A stretch of DNA of 64,000 nt from Selaginella tamariscina (taxonomy: Eukaryota; Streptophyta; Lycopodiopsida; Selaginellales; Selaginellaceae), in contig PUQB01000071.1 in assembly GCA_003024785.1 (NCBI GenBank), positions 372,001 through 436,000 of the forward strand, written 5' to 3'. This document shows, piece by piece, positions 11,111 to 23,700 of the stretch. The notes beneath the pieces were generated by a model, which saw only the letters and a program-made list of their open reading frames with translations, searched no databases and was not told the origin of the DNA. A program made the translations under genes and the position numbers. Position 1 is the stretch's first letter; every line of letters begins with the position of its first letter.

Positions 11111-13200
11111 TTTGATGTTACATATATATATGTAATACACATTTAATTACATTTCAGAAACTACGTTATATGGTTGTATAGATATACATATGCACATTCT
11201 CATACACTGTCAGTGTATTAATTAACAAAATAAGGGTGTGTGAGTCTCTATATGTTCTTATGTTAGCTCTCTTAGAAATTTATAAATGTTAAAAGTTAAA
11301 ATTCAAATTTCATAATTAAAAGTGTCCTCAAATTGTGTCGTGAAAAGCGTAGTAATTCTGATTAAAAAACTGTGTTATTTGGTAAAGTTACAAAACCATA
11401 TGCAAGATAAAGTCTTAATTAAGATCAATATTAATATATTTCTTTGTGACAATATTTATAAAGATTGGGAATTATTGGATTTCTTATCACTTATACCCTT
11501 CAAGAATATATTATTAACTTTTATAGGTTTATCTACGCATAAATTCTGGAGCTAAGGGAGCACTTTACCATTTGATCTACATCCCATTACACAAGATAGC
11601 CACTATATGTATACATGATTTTACATACATGAGTATATATATATCAGATCCATGTGTATATATGGAAGGTCTCGTTATGTAATATGTATACTTATTCCAC
11701 TCCATACATGTCTATGTGCTAATGCATACATGTATACATTTGACATGCACATGGTATATGCCTATGCATGTCTTCTATGATATGTACATATACAAACCCT
11801 CCATCTGACATGTGAATAGTTTATATACATGTAAGTGTAGATGGTGGTGTGTGTGCGTGCGCGTGCATGCGGAGATTTAGCTGTGGGTTTATGTATAAAC
11901 TATAAAAGAATCACAGAATTTTATATATAGCAAATGAACTTATATATATAGAGAGAGAAAGGCAACCCTGAAACTTCCACATAATACACACACACACACA
12001 TGTGCATGGACGTTTACGATGACCAGAAATTTGATATATGTGTGTGCGTGTGCGTGTGTAGATATATTGTGTGTGTGCATTATATATGAATATTAATTAC
12101 AAATTATGTATTTTATGTGTATATACAGACAACTTAACTTTATAAGTATCATTTGTACAAATGAGAGGTTAAAGTTTAATTACTCAGTTAAATAGATATT
12201 ACAGACATAAATATACATATATGTTGCATATTTACGTGTGTATGCATGTTACATGAATATTGTATATTTGTGTGTGTGTGTGTGTGTGTGTGTGTACACT
12301 ATATAATTAGAAATTATAATTAATAAATTTTCTTAATATTTCACCTGCATGTATGCAAATTTATTAACACTTTCAAATCTTTAACTTGTTTCTTTCAATG
12401 GTGTGTTATATGTGTCTTCTATTCTCGAGATTGTTTAAATTGAACCAACCATACGTGTGACATTAAAATTACTACGTGTGTTATGCGTGTGTAAGGTGCA
12501 ATGTTGCACCTTACATGTTCTTGTCACTAGTATTGAACATAAATAACAAAACCTAGTAATATCTGAAATGTATAAATGTAAGAGTTATATATTGTTTGCG
12601 TATATATATATATATATATATAGTATATAGTATATAAAAACATATATACGTATATATACTGCGTCTTACATGTTCTTGCCAATGAGTATTGACTGCTTAT
12701 GAAGAAACTGAACGTATTAACAAAACCTAGTGTAATATACACATATTACATAGTTTAGATAAATTTCCCATATGTATGAAATGTATAAATATATGAGTTA
12801 TATATGGTTGCATTGAATATATACATAGTTAAAGTTTGCAAACTTCGATATATAGAAACTGTGTTCAAATTTAGTATAATTACTACTTCATGGATACAGT
12901 ATGATACGTATGTGTTGAGGTACATAAGTCATTGTTTAAACATAAACATGCATACATACATGTAAATTACCTATATGTAATATGTACATAGGTATATATT
13001 TATATCATATGTGTGTATAAATAAACAGATTCCTATTGTTTTACATATTATATTTCAAAGATTAAATATAGACATTCTTATGTTTATATATATACTCATT
13101 TTCGACACCCAAATATAAACTATATTTTCACACACCGTAGATAAATCGCTTACGTGGCACTTAATATTGTGCTCATGGCATATGCATGGTCCGAAACTAA
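11111..13200. other. Microsatellite-rich intergenic region
   Basis: No gene is seen. It holds TG/GT tracts (11840-11870, 12030-12080, 12268-12294), a TA run (12600-12622), a perfect hairpin-forming palindrome at 12491-12514 and a diverged direct repeat of about 90 bp (12511-12600 and 12666-12810). Confidence 0.7.
12491..12514. repeat. Perfect 11-bp inverted repeat with 2-base loop
   Basis: Arms gtaaggtgcaa and ttgcaccttac are exact reverse complements separated by tg. There is no U-run typical of a bacterial terminator, and this is a eukaryotic context. It may be a foldback footprint or protein-binding palindrome. Confidence 0.8.
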
Positions 13201-13210
13201 GAGCTGTCTC

Positions 13211-13237
13211 CTAGGGTTTTGGGCCAATTTTAGGGTT
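13211..13237 (+). promoter_or_regulatory. Telo-box plus site II cluster upstream of the NOM1-like gene
   Basis: The bases ctagggttt (telo-box core, 13211-13219) are followed directly by tgggcc (site II, 13220-13225), and a second taggg lies at 13231. The first ATG is at 13239. In angiosperms this pair of motifs marks promoters or 5' regions of ribosomal-protein and ribosome-biogenesis genes, where TCP-type factors bind site II. Its presence matches the predicted nucleolar role of the gene. Closeness to the ATG suggests a short leader or a start a little further down. Confidence 0.65.
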
Positions 13238-13238
13238 C

Positions 13239-15785
13239 ATGAGGATGGAGCTCAAGAGGAAGCGGGGGCCGACGAAGGTAAGGCAGAGAAGAGCAAGAAG
13301 AAGACGAAATTTCAGGAGTATCTGGACATGGAAATGGGCAGCATTTCGCAGGCGCACAGGAGGACGCTGCGCTCGAGCGGCGCCTTACACAGAAGCTCGG
13401 ACTCAAAAAAGGCAGGCTGACTGACGTCGGAGATGGATTGACGGATTTGCTCGGTGATTTCGGTGAGTTTGATGCCGAGATTGCAGAGAACGGTGAAGAT
13501 TCATCTGCAGAAGGTATGGCATATATATGCTTATACTCTGTATTTAACATATATTATGTGTATATCAATGGCACACACACAAACACAGAAGTGCATAGTT
13601 TTTTACACACAACCCAAAGGTACAGTTTGCATGTGTACAAATGTGTGTACTTTCACGTATATCGAAGATACGAACATACACATGCGTACCTCTGTTTTCA
13701 ACATCTTTTTACTTTTGCATATTCAAAGACATGTATATGCACGCATATTAAATGCATATACAAAATGATTTGGTGCGCAAGTTGATCGATCTGCTGCATT
13801 ACAGTCACACACACACACACACACACACACTTCTTTCAATGTGGTGCAAAATATATCTGAACAGTTTTCTTTACGTTTATGTAGGATTTTACTTGCTCAT
13901 CGAGTCTTGAATTTTTTTTCTCTGCAGTTTTCCTCCTGTGTGCTTGCTTGCTTTGCGGTGCTTGCGTGTGTGCCCCTTGCTTCTGGCTAATTTTATGTTT
14001 TTTATGCAGAAAATGATGAAGATTTAGGTGCTTCTGATCAGAAGGCGTCATCTGGGGAAGGTCTTGAACTTTGTTTTTGTGATATTTCTTTCAAGTAGTT
14101 TTATATGATATATATGTACACACAACCGACCAGCACATCACAGAAAACATATACCCTTGCATATAGTGACTGTGCTATCTAACTATATTTCGTATATGCA
14201 TACACTAATTTATTTGGCTGGATATTTGTGGCTGATGCGTTCTTTATGCAGAAAATGATGAAGATACAGGTGATTCTGAGAATTCATCCGCAGAAGGTAT
14301 TTTTGTTGTTTACTTTGTGTGTCTATGTGTGTATAACATGTATGCATACCTCTATATAGTAGACAAAGTTGGTATAAATATAGACGTACCTACCTAAATT
14401 TTTGTGCTTGGATATTTCTCGGTCTGATGAAAGGATAATAGTTTATGGCAACAATACGATGGTATATTGGGACAACATGTGCATGTGGCTTAGTATCTAT
14501 CTAAATACAATGCACACATACATAGATACCCTAAAACATTTTTCTCATATACTAATGGACGTGTTTTCTAGTATGGTAGTCAATATCTCTTAGCATACCA
14601 TATGCATGCCCCGCACGTGCACGCACGCCCGCATATGGGTGTGTGTAGCTATAATCTATCTATATATGATCTTGGTTGTTTACGTACTTGTATACATTCT
14701 TCACTGGTGTTATGATAGTATCCCATGTGTGTCTGAAATATGCATGCATACATATGCATGGTATATATAAAAAGTGTGTATAAATTTTATTTTATTTTCT
14801 TAATAGGTGACTCTGAAAATGAAGAAGTTTCCGAGAATGAGAAACATTCAGAGGGATCTGAAGAAGCCTCAGAACATGATTCTGAGGAAGAGAGCATGGA
14901 GCAGGCAAAGATTGAACAGGAACGGGCCGTAAAATACATTCCTCCTCATCAACGGGCGGCCAAAGCTCCATCAGAAGAGGAAATTCGTCTGAGAAGACGA
15001 ATGAAAGGTGCGTGTGTGTGCGCGCTTGCACGTGTGTTACCCTAAGGCAATTAACAGTTTATGGAACAGATGATATAGTATATAGATTTGTTTACGTGTT
15101 TCATGTGTGTTTCATCCACATTGACACTTCTATGTATATAAGCTATAGAAAGTGACACACGCATGCCTCTCTCTCTCTCTCTATGTATGTATGTATTTAT
15201 ATGTATATATACGTACGTTCTTTTTCTGTTTCATGCAATATGAAATAGTGGGTCTACAATCATTTATTGATCATATTGCAATGTGTTTTTACTAGGACTG
15301 TTGAATCGACTATCCGAAGACAATGTAGAGACTATAACATCAGAGGTTGCAGGGACATTCGAGGTAATACAGAGGAGGGTGAGGGACACATGTTATATTT
15401 ATGTGTACATTATATATAAGGCTTTAATTTGTGTATATGAACAATCTAAAGTAGCTTCCTTTATAGACCCATAGCAGGAAGCTTGTTACGGATACTATCA
15501 CGAAGCACGTATTAGAGTCTTGTTGCAATGGTCCTCGTGGTAACGAGCAGTAAGTATTCGTTTTTTACCTTTTCTTTCTTCTGTTAGCTCATACTTGTAT
15601 ATGGAAAGATATGCAGCAGTTTTTGCAGGATTTATTGCGGGCCTCGCTTGTCTTGTAGGAATGGACATTGGTGCAATCTTCATGGTAGGCGTTGCTTCAC
15701 ATTTTGAGGTATAGAGACGTGGGTGTGTGCGTGTGTAATCTGCACAAAATTCTCTCCATCATATATTACACACTCTTTAATTTAT

Positions 15786-15822
<37 letters not shown>

Positions 15823-18597
15823 CTATGTTACTGCTTCTGACATAGTATGTTACTGTAATTATAGAATAATCTAATTTATTGTTCCTGTTTTCTTCTATGC
15901 AGGAACAAAATGAAAAGCAAGATGGTTTAGCAGCTCGAAACCTGACGTTACTCATTTCATCTTTGTACAACCTTAACTTAATCTCAAGGTGATCTCTCTC
16001 TCTCTCCACACACACACACACACATTCTAATGTGGGCTGAATTTACAGTGAACTAGTTTACGACTTTCTACAGCATCTATGCAAGCGGTTCAATGAGATA
16101 GACGTGGCTACCATACTCCACATCATCAAAAGTAAGTTGTATTTTACTTAATTTTACCAACACTAACTTATGATTATAAGCTAATATTATTGTATTTTGT
16201 TAAATTTAATCTTTAACTCTTCTATAAAGGCTGTGGAATGGGACTTAGAAGCATGGATCCATCTTCAATGAAAGACTTCATCATATGTGTTCATCAGCGC
16301 ACATCAGAGTTGAAAAAGTCTTTATCAGATGAAGGGAATGAAGGGTTAAACAAACGGGTAAGCTAGTTAGAATGTATGATTATCCTTTCATATAGTATAT
16401 TCAGTGTTGTATATAAATCGCTAACACTCCATGCGTTCGTTTGTTTGTGTGTGGGTGATGGCTGACAGTTTAGTGATTAATAGGTGGAATTTATGCTTGA
16501 GGCAATTTGTGAAGTTAAGAACAATAAGCGTAAAGATGAGCCTCAACGACATACAAGAATGAGAAAATGGCTTCAAAAGGTGATATATTGTTCATATACA
16601 CACACACACAACGCTGATATGTTTAACACACAAAATTGAGAGAAAAGGGTGACATTGTGACGTATTTGAATTTACACATTGTGACATGTCTCTGTGTGTC
16701 GCGCATTAAACGTGTATGAACGGATGGGCATACACACACATGTATATATGTATGGGCGTGTCCATAAATGTATATTTTCCTATCTTGCGTACACACGCAC
16801 ACACAAGAAGAGAGAGAGGGCGGGAAGGGAGGGACGGATTATTTCTATATCATACTAACTATAATGTATACAGTTGAGGGTTGAGGATGTACAAATACGA
16901 TCTGTGACATGGAAGAAACTGTTGGATCCAACAAAGAAAGGCCAGTGGTGGCTTGGAACAGTGTCAGAAGATGCTGGCGAATATGCTCCAAAGGTTGTGA
17001 AGAATTTGATAGACTCTGGGGCAGCAGATGCCGAAAAAATGCTCAAACTGGCAGCTGCACAGCGGATGAACACAGACGCTAGACGGGGAATATTTTCCAT
17101 TGTGATGAGCGGTGAAGATTACGTCGATGCGTTTGAGAAACTCCTCAGGCTCAACTTAACAGGAAAACAGGTAATTAGCACTAATCAAGTCCTAATATAG
17201 TATTTATTGTTATCAAATATTGTATGCGTGTGTAACGAGATTCATTACTAAAATAATTATATCAATTAAGCTTTGTTTTCTTTTATTATTTTATTAGGAC
17301 CGAGAGATTATGAGAGTTATCGTGGAGTGCTGCCTACAGGAGAAAGTGTTTAACAAGTACTATGCTCTGCTGGCCTCCAAATTCTGCCACCATGATAAAA
17401 ACCACAAATTCACACTACAGGTCTCTCCCACTCTCCCCATATACAGTACTACTGCATGTTGATCTTAGTTTAACTTTAACCATGCAAGTTGACTTGTGTT
17501 TTGTTGCTTCACATGCATTTAATAGATATCATGCGTTGTAATATTGCATTATACAATGGTGAGAGAATTTGAATACGGATTCCAATGGTTCAATGTGTAT
17601 GCGTGTGCGTGCGTGTGTGGCTGTGTGTGTGCACGTTGCTGTTTGACTAGTGCATTCTTGATTCTTAGTTAACTGGACTTTCTGTCTTCATGCTTAACAT
17701 ACTTGTTATCAATACTAAATGTACCTTTATTACTACGATTATAAGCATACAGTACAGATATATATACACACAATACAGATTCTTCTATTATACATTAGTG
17801 CCCTCATCGCTGTCTCTCTCTCTCTCTCTCTTCTCTCTCCTACACACACACACACACACACACACAATATGCATTTCTAACAGGGAATATTATTGTGGAC
17901 AGTACTGTATATGGGACCACTTCAAGGAGCTAGAGAATATGGCGATGAGGAGAAGCATGAACCTTGCACAGCTGCTTGCGTTTTTAATAGGGTCTTCTGC
18001 TTTATCATTGACCGTGTTGAAGGCCGTCGATTTTGGCGATCCAAGGTACATGACCGCAAAGGTGATTGTCCACTTTCGTAGCTTCTTCGAAACACTGCTC
18101 TCTGCAAACGACGAAGGTATATAATATATAAACAATTATACATACATACATTGATATTACATATATTAGGTCATACATAATACATTGTTTAGTATCAGTT
18201 TAACGTTACTACTATATACGACGTTTACTTGTAGTAATTTTCATCATTGTTTATCTGAGTGCATAATCAATTATGATATATCCTTATTCTCATACACTTC
18301 AGTTTATTTATTATAGTGAATACGAAAATATAGGTGTATATAATAATTTAGTATATATCAAATGGATTATATTTATATGTTTTTATTAATTATAAATGAT
18401 TTATTTATGCAGGGTTTATTATGAGTGCGTTCTCTAGGATCTCTGAGCTAACAGCATTGAGAAGTGGACTTTTGTTTTTCCTGAGGAGGTACGTGTCGCA
18501 GAAAATAAGTGCTACAGACTCTGCTCTACACAGGAATCTTAACCTGGCCAGAAAAGCATTGTCCTCTTATAATCAACCATTTAATCAGTATAATTAA
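13239..18597 (+). CDS. NOM1: Nucleolar MIF4G/MA3 domain protein (NOM1/SGD1-like), 15 exons
   Basis: Exons: 13239-13513, 14010-14060, 14252-14296, 14807-15007, 15296-15378, 15467-15549, 15609-15684, 15903-15988, 16049-16131, 16230-16357, 16484-16579, 16874-17170, 17298-17420, 17903-18116, 18413-18597. All 14 introns are GT-AG and the phases join correctly. Exon 1 is read in three successive frames: MRMELKRKRG, then KKKTKFQEYLDMEMGS, then AALERRLTQKL. That needs two single-base losses, probably near the G5 run at 13264 and near 13350. With them the product is about 675 aa. It has a basic N-terminus, acidic Glu/Asp/Ser linker (exons 2-4), the YIPPHQR motif, MIF4G (exons 5-10: LLNRLSEDNVE, GPRGNEQ, CGMGLRSMDP) and MA3 (exons 12-15: VECCLQEKVFNKYYALLASKFC, LQYCIWDHFKELE). 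Family members bind a DEAD-box helicase in the nucleolus and act in 18S pre-rRNA processing. Identification is strong; whether the frameshifts are real is open. Confidence 0.92.
14010..14296 (+). repeat. Duplicated acidic mini-exons 2 and 3 of the NOM1-like gene
   Basis: Exon 2 (51 bp) and exon 3 (45 bp) both start aaaatgatgaagat and encode ENDED-type acidic segments. Both are phase 1-1, so either can be skipped without a frame change. The ends of exons 1 and 3 (attcatctgcagaag and attcatccgcagaag) are also near-identical. The preceding intron ends (tttatgcag) match as well, which supports tandem duplication of an exon with its flanks. Confidence 0.8.
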
Positions 18598-18940
18598 GCT
18601 TAATTAAATGTGCGTGCGTGCGTGTGTGCGCGTGCGCGTGCGTGTAAAGTCAACTATATACGGATGCATTTTAGCAAGCTAATTTAATCTAAATTAAACT
18701 AGTTAAAATATGATGAGTTAGTTAAAGATGACAAATGACTATTATAAATTCTTGAAGATATTTGTTTAGATAATTTTTAATATTTTCATTGTATGTGATA
18801 GAGATTTATAAGTTTCACAAATGGATAAATATTAATCTCATTCGGCCAGATTAGATTGATGACGTGGCGGCAGAAGGAATATGCTTATCTAAGAGCGCAT
18901 TTAATATTAGGTATATTCGTGGCTTGTTTTGTTTTATCTT
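18598..18940. other. 3' end of NOM1-like gene and short intergenic spacer
   Basis: Directly after the TAA at 18595-18597 lies an alternating purine-pyrimidine run of GTGC/GCGT units (about 18610-18646). AT-rich sequence follows up to the leader of the next gene. Confidence 0.7.
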
Positions 18941-18949
18941 TTGCTGTAT

Positions 18950-19351
18950 AGCCTAGTGTTTCGCGAAAGGGCGAGGGTTTCTGCGCAGCGGACAAAGACG
19001 AGACCAACGAGCAGCGGCAAGATTGTGTCTCGTGCTCCTGCGTTTCATTCTTTTCTATTTCGCCATATATCTCCTGAAGATCGGCTCGGATTCAAGCACG
19101 AAATCTCTCAATCGGTGAGTCGGTTCATGTTCTTTCCTCAAGATCTTTTGATTTCTCATGAAATTTCTCTTACACGTTTTCGCGATGATTCTTGCGTTTT
19201 TTGAAGAGATTCGTGTTTCCGAAGAGTTTTCGGTGTTTTCTTGATAGGATTGTGCATAAGATTCTTGATTCTTTGTGAAAATTCTCATCTTTGTAGTGTA
19301 TTTCTTTGTTACCGAAGAGTTCTGACGGAAAAGCTCGGTGGGGATCCGAAG
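18950..19351 (+). promoter_or_regulatory. 5' leader of the small gene, with a probable leader intron
   Basis: Higher-GC leader from about 18950 ends at a good donor (caatcg|gtgagtcgg, 19113). A T-rich intron follows, ending at a probable acceptor (catctttgtag, about 19296). No long ORF starts in it. It lies head-to-tail, about 350 bp after the stop codon of the NOM1-like gene. Confidence 0.45.
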
Positions 19352-19699
19352 ATGAGTCTGGCGTGTTTAGCATGTCACGTCTTGGACAGCTCGCCGGAGA
19401 GGACGCTACGGAGCTACTCGGACAACGGCACAGGGTGCATTGGACTCGGATGCTGGACTCGGAAAGAACCGGCACAAACAAGCGCTCCGCCAACGGCGGA
19501 CTCGGATGCGCTCTCTCGGACTAGACAGCAACAAGTTGCGCCCGTTCCGACTCTGGTGAACAATCCGAATGCTGCAACGGAGGAGCCGGGCACTCCCAAG
19601 CTCACCCGATGCCACGCCGTGCGGCGCGATCTGTTCAGGGATTGGAATTTCGAGGAGATGAGCCGGCAGCTGTGTATGGATCTCAGCGGGACAGCCTGA
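19352..19699 (+). CDS. Small conserved plant protein of unknown function
   Basis: Codes for 115 aa starting MSLACLACHVLDSSPERTL. I chose this ATG over upstream in-frame codons because of the family-like MSLACL start and because the DNA upstream looks like leader/intron. The N-terminus is Cys-rich (CLACH, CIGLGCW), the middle is a low-complexity Pro/Ala/Thr linker, and the C-terminus has a conserved-looking block (TPKLTRCHAVRRDLFRDWNF). I recall plant proteins of this size with a similar Cys-rich start and an xVRRDxxRDWNF end and no assigned function. GC is far above the flanks. No membrane segment or known catalytic motif is visible. It follows the NOM1-like gene in the same orientation but probably has its own promoter. 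Confidence 0.75.
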   Translation: MSLACLACHVLDSSPERTLRSYSDNGTGCIGLGCWTRKEPAQTSAPPTADSDALSRTRQQQVAPVPTLVNNPNAATEEPGTPKLTRCHAVRRDLFRDWNFEEMSRQLCMDLSGTA

Positions 19700-20745
19700 A
19701 ATGTGCCACTTTGGTTCGTTGTATCATCATGGATTGCTGAAGGTTAGCATGTAAACTCGACCATGACTGTTTTCTTTTTCGTTTCCTTTGTGTTTATATA
19801 GATTAGTTAAGACTATATAGCTATTAAAGGAGCCCGTTTATAAGTTTTACCCACTTTTGCTTGTTTTCTCCACTGTTGTAAAGAAGAACTTTTGACTATA
19901 TTCTGTTTTAATATATAATAATATATAAAGTTAAGTTTGCCCCACTTCTCCAGTTGTATAGACTCTTACAAGTTGATAGTGTATCCCCGTCATATTCCCG
20001 TTTACTTACGGTAGCATTTGTGTATGTATGATCCTTTGACACATTCTTAGCTCCTTATATGCATGCCTACACACGTCATGTATAAATGCATGTGTCTAGT
20101 TTTGACTCTGTATTTATTATCGTTCTGATTCGTTTGTTAATAGATCTGACAAAGGTGTATGGAAGGTACTATCATTTCACATGCAATCAGATCACAACTG
20201 TACTATTTAAGTATTTCAAATCATATACTTAATATGTAATTTGTACTTAATCATTTGGAAGGTGGTATTCCTTTTCAAACAATGCATTTTATACATGTGT
20301 ATAGTATATATGTCATAATACTGTTCAGTGGTCATGTATAGAATGTGCTATATTGTAGTTTGTATGTAATCAGGTGACATAATAATACTAGTTGTTTAAT
20401 GAATATCATACATATAATATGTTGATATAGTATAGAATGTGATCAGATCAGATGTTGGGGATATAATAAATGGGGTGTAAAGTGTGTGCTGGATAAGCAC
20501 ATGGTGGGTGGAGCATATTTTGGCCTTATATGATCAGGCACTAATCTAGGTATCCAACCTTACATCTTGCCAGGCTGCCATGCTTTTATAGATTTCATTT
20601 GATTCCTGTACTGTGCGTGTGCTCTGTGTCCACGCTATGTGTGCGTGTGTATGTGTCTTTAACTTATGCAAGTAAACTATCTTTCGAAATACAGTAGTAA
20701 ACTTGACCTTGAGCTCTGATTTGTAAATACATGTGTACATAATGT
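19700..20745. other. 3' untranslated and intergenic sequence
   Basis: Sequence downstream of the small gene, AT-rich with scattered TG tracts. No coding sequence is recognised. Confidence 0.6.
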
Positions 20746-23700
20746 GTTATATATATGTGTGTTCATGTGAATTTAATATATAATTTTAATCAAATCATGA
20801 AGATCAAATATTTAACATTTTATAATTATAATTTTGGATTGATTTAATAATTTAAAATAGAATTTATGCCTGTATAAATAAAGGTGAAAATTAAATAAAA
20901 TCTAATTAAGATTTACAAGTTAGGATATTTTTGGTTGCAGTTTTATAAAACATAATTTGCATAATTTATGGAATTAATTATATCCACAACGGGTACATTT
21001 ATGAAAATATATGTTATGAGTTAGTAAGTTATATATTAAAATATTATTTGTGAAAAAATGAAATATAAAATAATGTGTGTATATACACGTATATAAATTA
21101 TTTAAAATTTAAATTACTTTGATTTAGACATACATAGTTATGTATGTACATAGCTCAAGCTTATAAAATTAATCATCAGTTAATGTATGAATATAGTTTC
21201 TCTCTAAATATAATGTTTTATATTTACAATGTAAATATTATTTTTTATTCCATCAAATATTCATATGTTCTTTTACACATGCATATATATATTATTCTAA
21301 TTATTTTTCTTTAATTTATTATAATTTTTGAATATGTAAGTAAAAATGATTTAATGTTAGTCATTAATTTAAAGTGTTAACTTTTCTTTTACATTACTAC
21401 CAATGAAATTCCTCAAACTTCTTGAATCAATACGATTGTTAAACATTATTTTTTTATTTTAATAATTATTTAAATAATTAATTTAAATAATTATAAATTT
21501 TTTAATCGATCTAAAAATATCCTCAATTATAATATGATTACAATAAAATTAAAATATATCTATCCACATTGAAAATATATCATATATAATTTAGATTTCC
21601 TTTAGAAGTTATAACAAATTCTTATGAAACTTTGATTCAATGTTTTGTTTTTTAATAAAAAAACTAACTTTCCATTGTTTATTAAAGATTCATTTCATTA
21701 ACATTAATAAATTAATAACTTTCCAAGATTTATTATTTTAACCAAAATTTGTTAAATTAAAATTTATAAATATTTAACAATAATTCAATAAGTTAAATAA
21801 TAATATGAAATTTTTAGTTATACATTGTTAGAGAAATAAATCCTTAAGTTTATTATTATATTAATTTAATACTATTTCATTCAGAATTTAATCTTATGAA
21901 ATAATTTAAATTATAAATTTCATAAGAGTTCAACCTAATTTTAATATAATAATATAATTATTATAAAGAAAATGTGTTCTCCCTTATGTTTTAATAAAAA
22001 GGTAATATTCTGAATAATTCTTATGAATATAAACAAAATTAAATAAAGTCATTGAAAACTCTAAATTTTCTACATAATTTATATTATTATTATAACATAT
22101 TTTGATTTTATATATTATTATTTTAAATATATAAATATTTAAAACACTCATAACCTAATTTCATTTTAATACACAATAGTTTAAATATATTATGCATTAA
22201 AGTATACACATTTATATGTAGCATTTTCATTTACATTATAAATAAACACATGGATATGTCAAATAAAATACACATCTAAATAACATTTTATAAATAAATA
22301 TTATTATAATATTCTTTTAAACCATTCAAGTATAACATTTTCAAATATTATAATTTACCTTAAGAATATTATTAGGATATTTTAAATATTTTATATTTCT
22401 TAAAATATACTTTATATTTTTCATTTTATACATAGAATGTTATTAAAATATTGTAAGTTTTAATGCTAAGCTTTCTTAAAATTTAAATAAATTTAAAATA
22501 ATGCAGTTTTTTACAATATATTATGAGATAAACAATTATAATGTCAAAAATTTCTTTAGCAACTCAAACAAAATATTATATATTTTATTATATAATTAAG
22601 ATATACATATGTAAATGAAACAAAATAATTACAATTTAATGTCCCAAAGATATTATTTTTAACTTTGTTTGAATATTTTAATAAAATGTTAACTATGAAG
22701 TATATTTTAAGGATATTATAATTAATTCGATAGTTTAGTTTATTTTATATTTTTTTCTCAGTTGAGATTTTAGTTAAAAAAATTAAATTATTTTAGTAAT
22801 ATAGTATGAATGTAAAATACGACAACATTTTTTAATTGAAATTTAAGGTTTTAAATAAAACTTAAGTTATTTTCTATGTCATATAATTTATTATTCATAA
22901 ATATTATTAAGATAAATTATTTTTTTCTAATTAATATTTATTAAACATAGTCTAAGTTTGACTAACATTTAATCCATTCACTTAGATTATATATTGTAAT
23001 ATATTATATTTAAGCTCTTATACCTTAAAAACAAAATATATTAAAATATTATAATTATTTATTCCTAAATGTATTAATAAATATTTAATATATGTTTTTC
23101 TTTCAAACCTTAAACACAAAATCAAAGATTTAATATGATCAAATTGTATACCCTTTTTTAAAATTAAATTGAAATATAAAAATTTGGTATGAGATCTTTT
23201 TATGAAACATCATTTAATGCAAGTTAAATATAATAGTTTTTACAAATATGTTAAATGCTTATTTATCAAAAAATAATTTACTTAAAATTAAAAAAAAAAA
23301 TTCAAACATGAATATGCATATATATATTACTAAGGTGAACATCTTTTATATATATATATATATTATATAGTTGTATGTTCATGTATGTGATGTATTTATA
23401 AGGAGATATAATATCTACATTTGATTTATAAATAGTCTCTTCAAGTTAATATAAATTAGTATTAATAATATACCATATTATACACATTGTTTGAGTAGTT
23501 TCACTAATATTAATAGTTAAATACTAGTTACACTTGTTACTAATGTATTTAGTATTAAATATTAGTGTAAATTATTTTTGCCTTATTATTAGTAAAATCT
23601 CTATAGTATTTAATTAAATAAATATATTATGGTGATTATAAATATGTTATTAAATGAATCAAATTCAATCGGAACATTGGTTAGTAATGGTTATAATTGA

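Noticed and set aside
13276..13312. A short intron in NOM1 exon 1 using gaag|gtaagg and tttcag
   Set aside because: It would be under 40 bp, too short for a plant intron, and would remove well-supported coding sequence (KKKTKFQEYL). A base loss explains the frames better.
17884..17902. Upstream acceptor (taacag, 17883) for NOM1 exon 14
   Set aside because: It would add 19 bases and shift the frame; the acceptor at 17901-17902 joins ...KFTLQ to YCIWDHF correctly.
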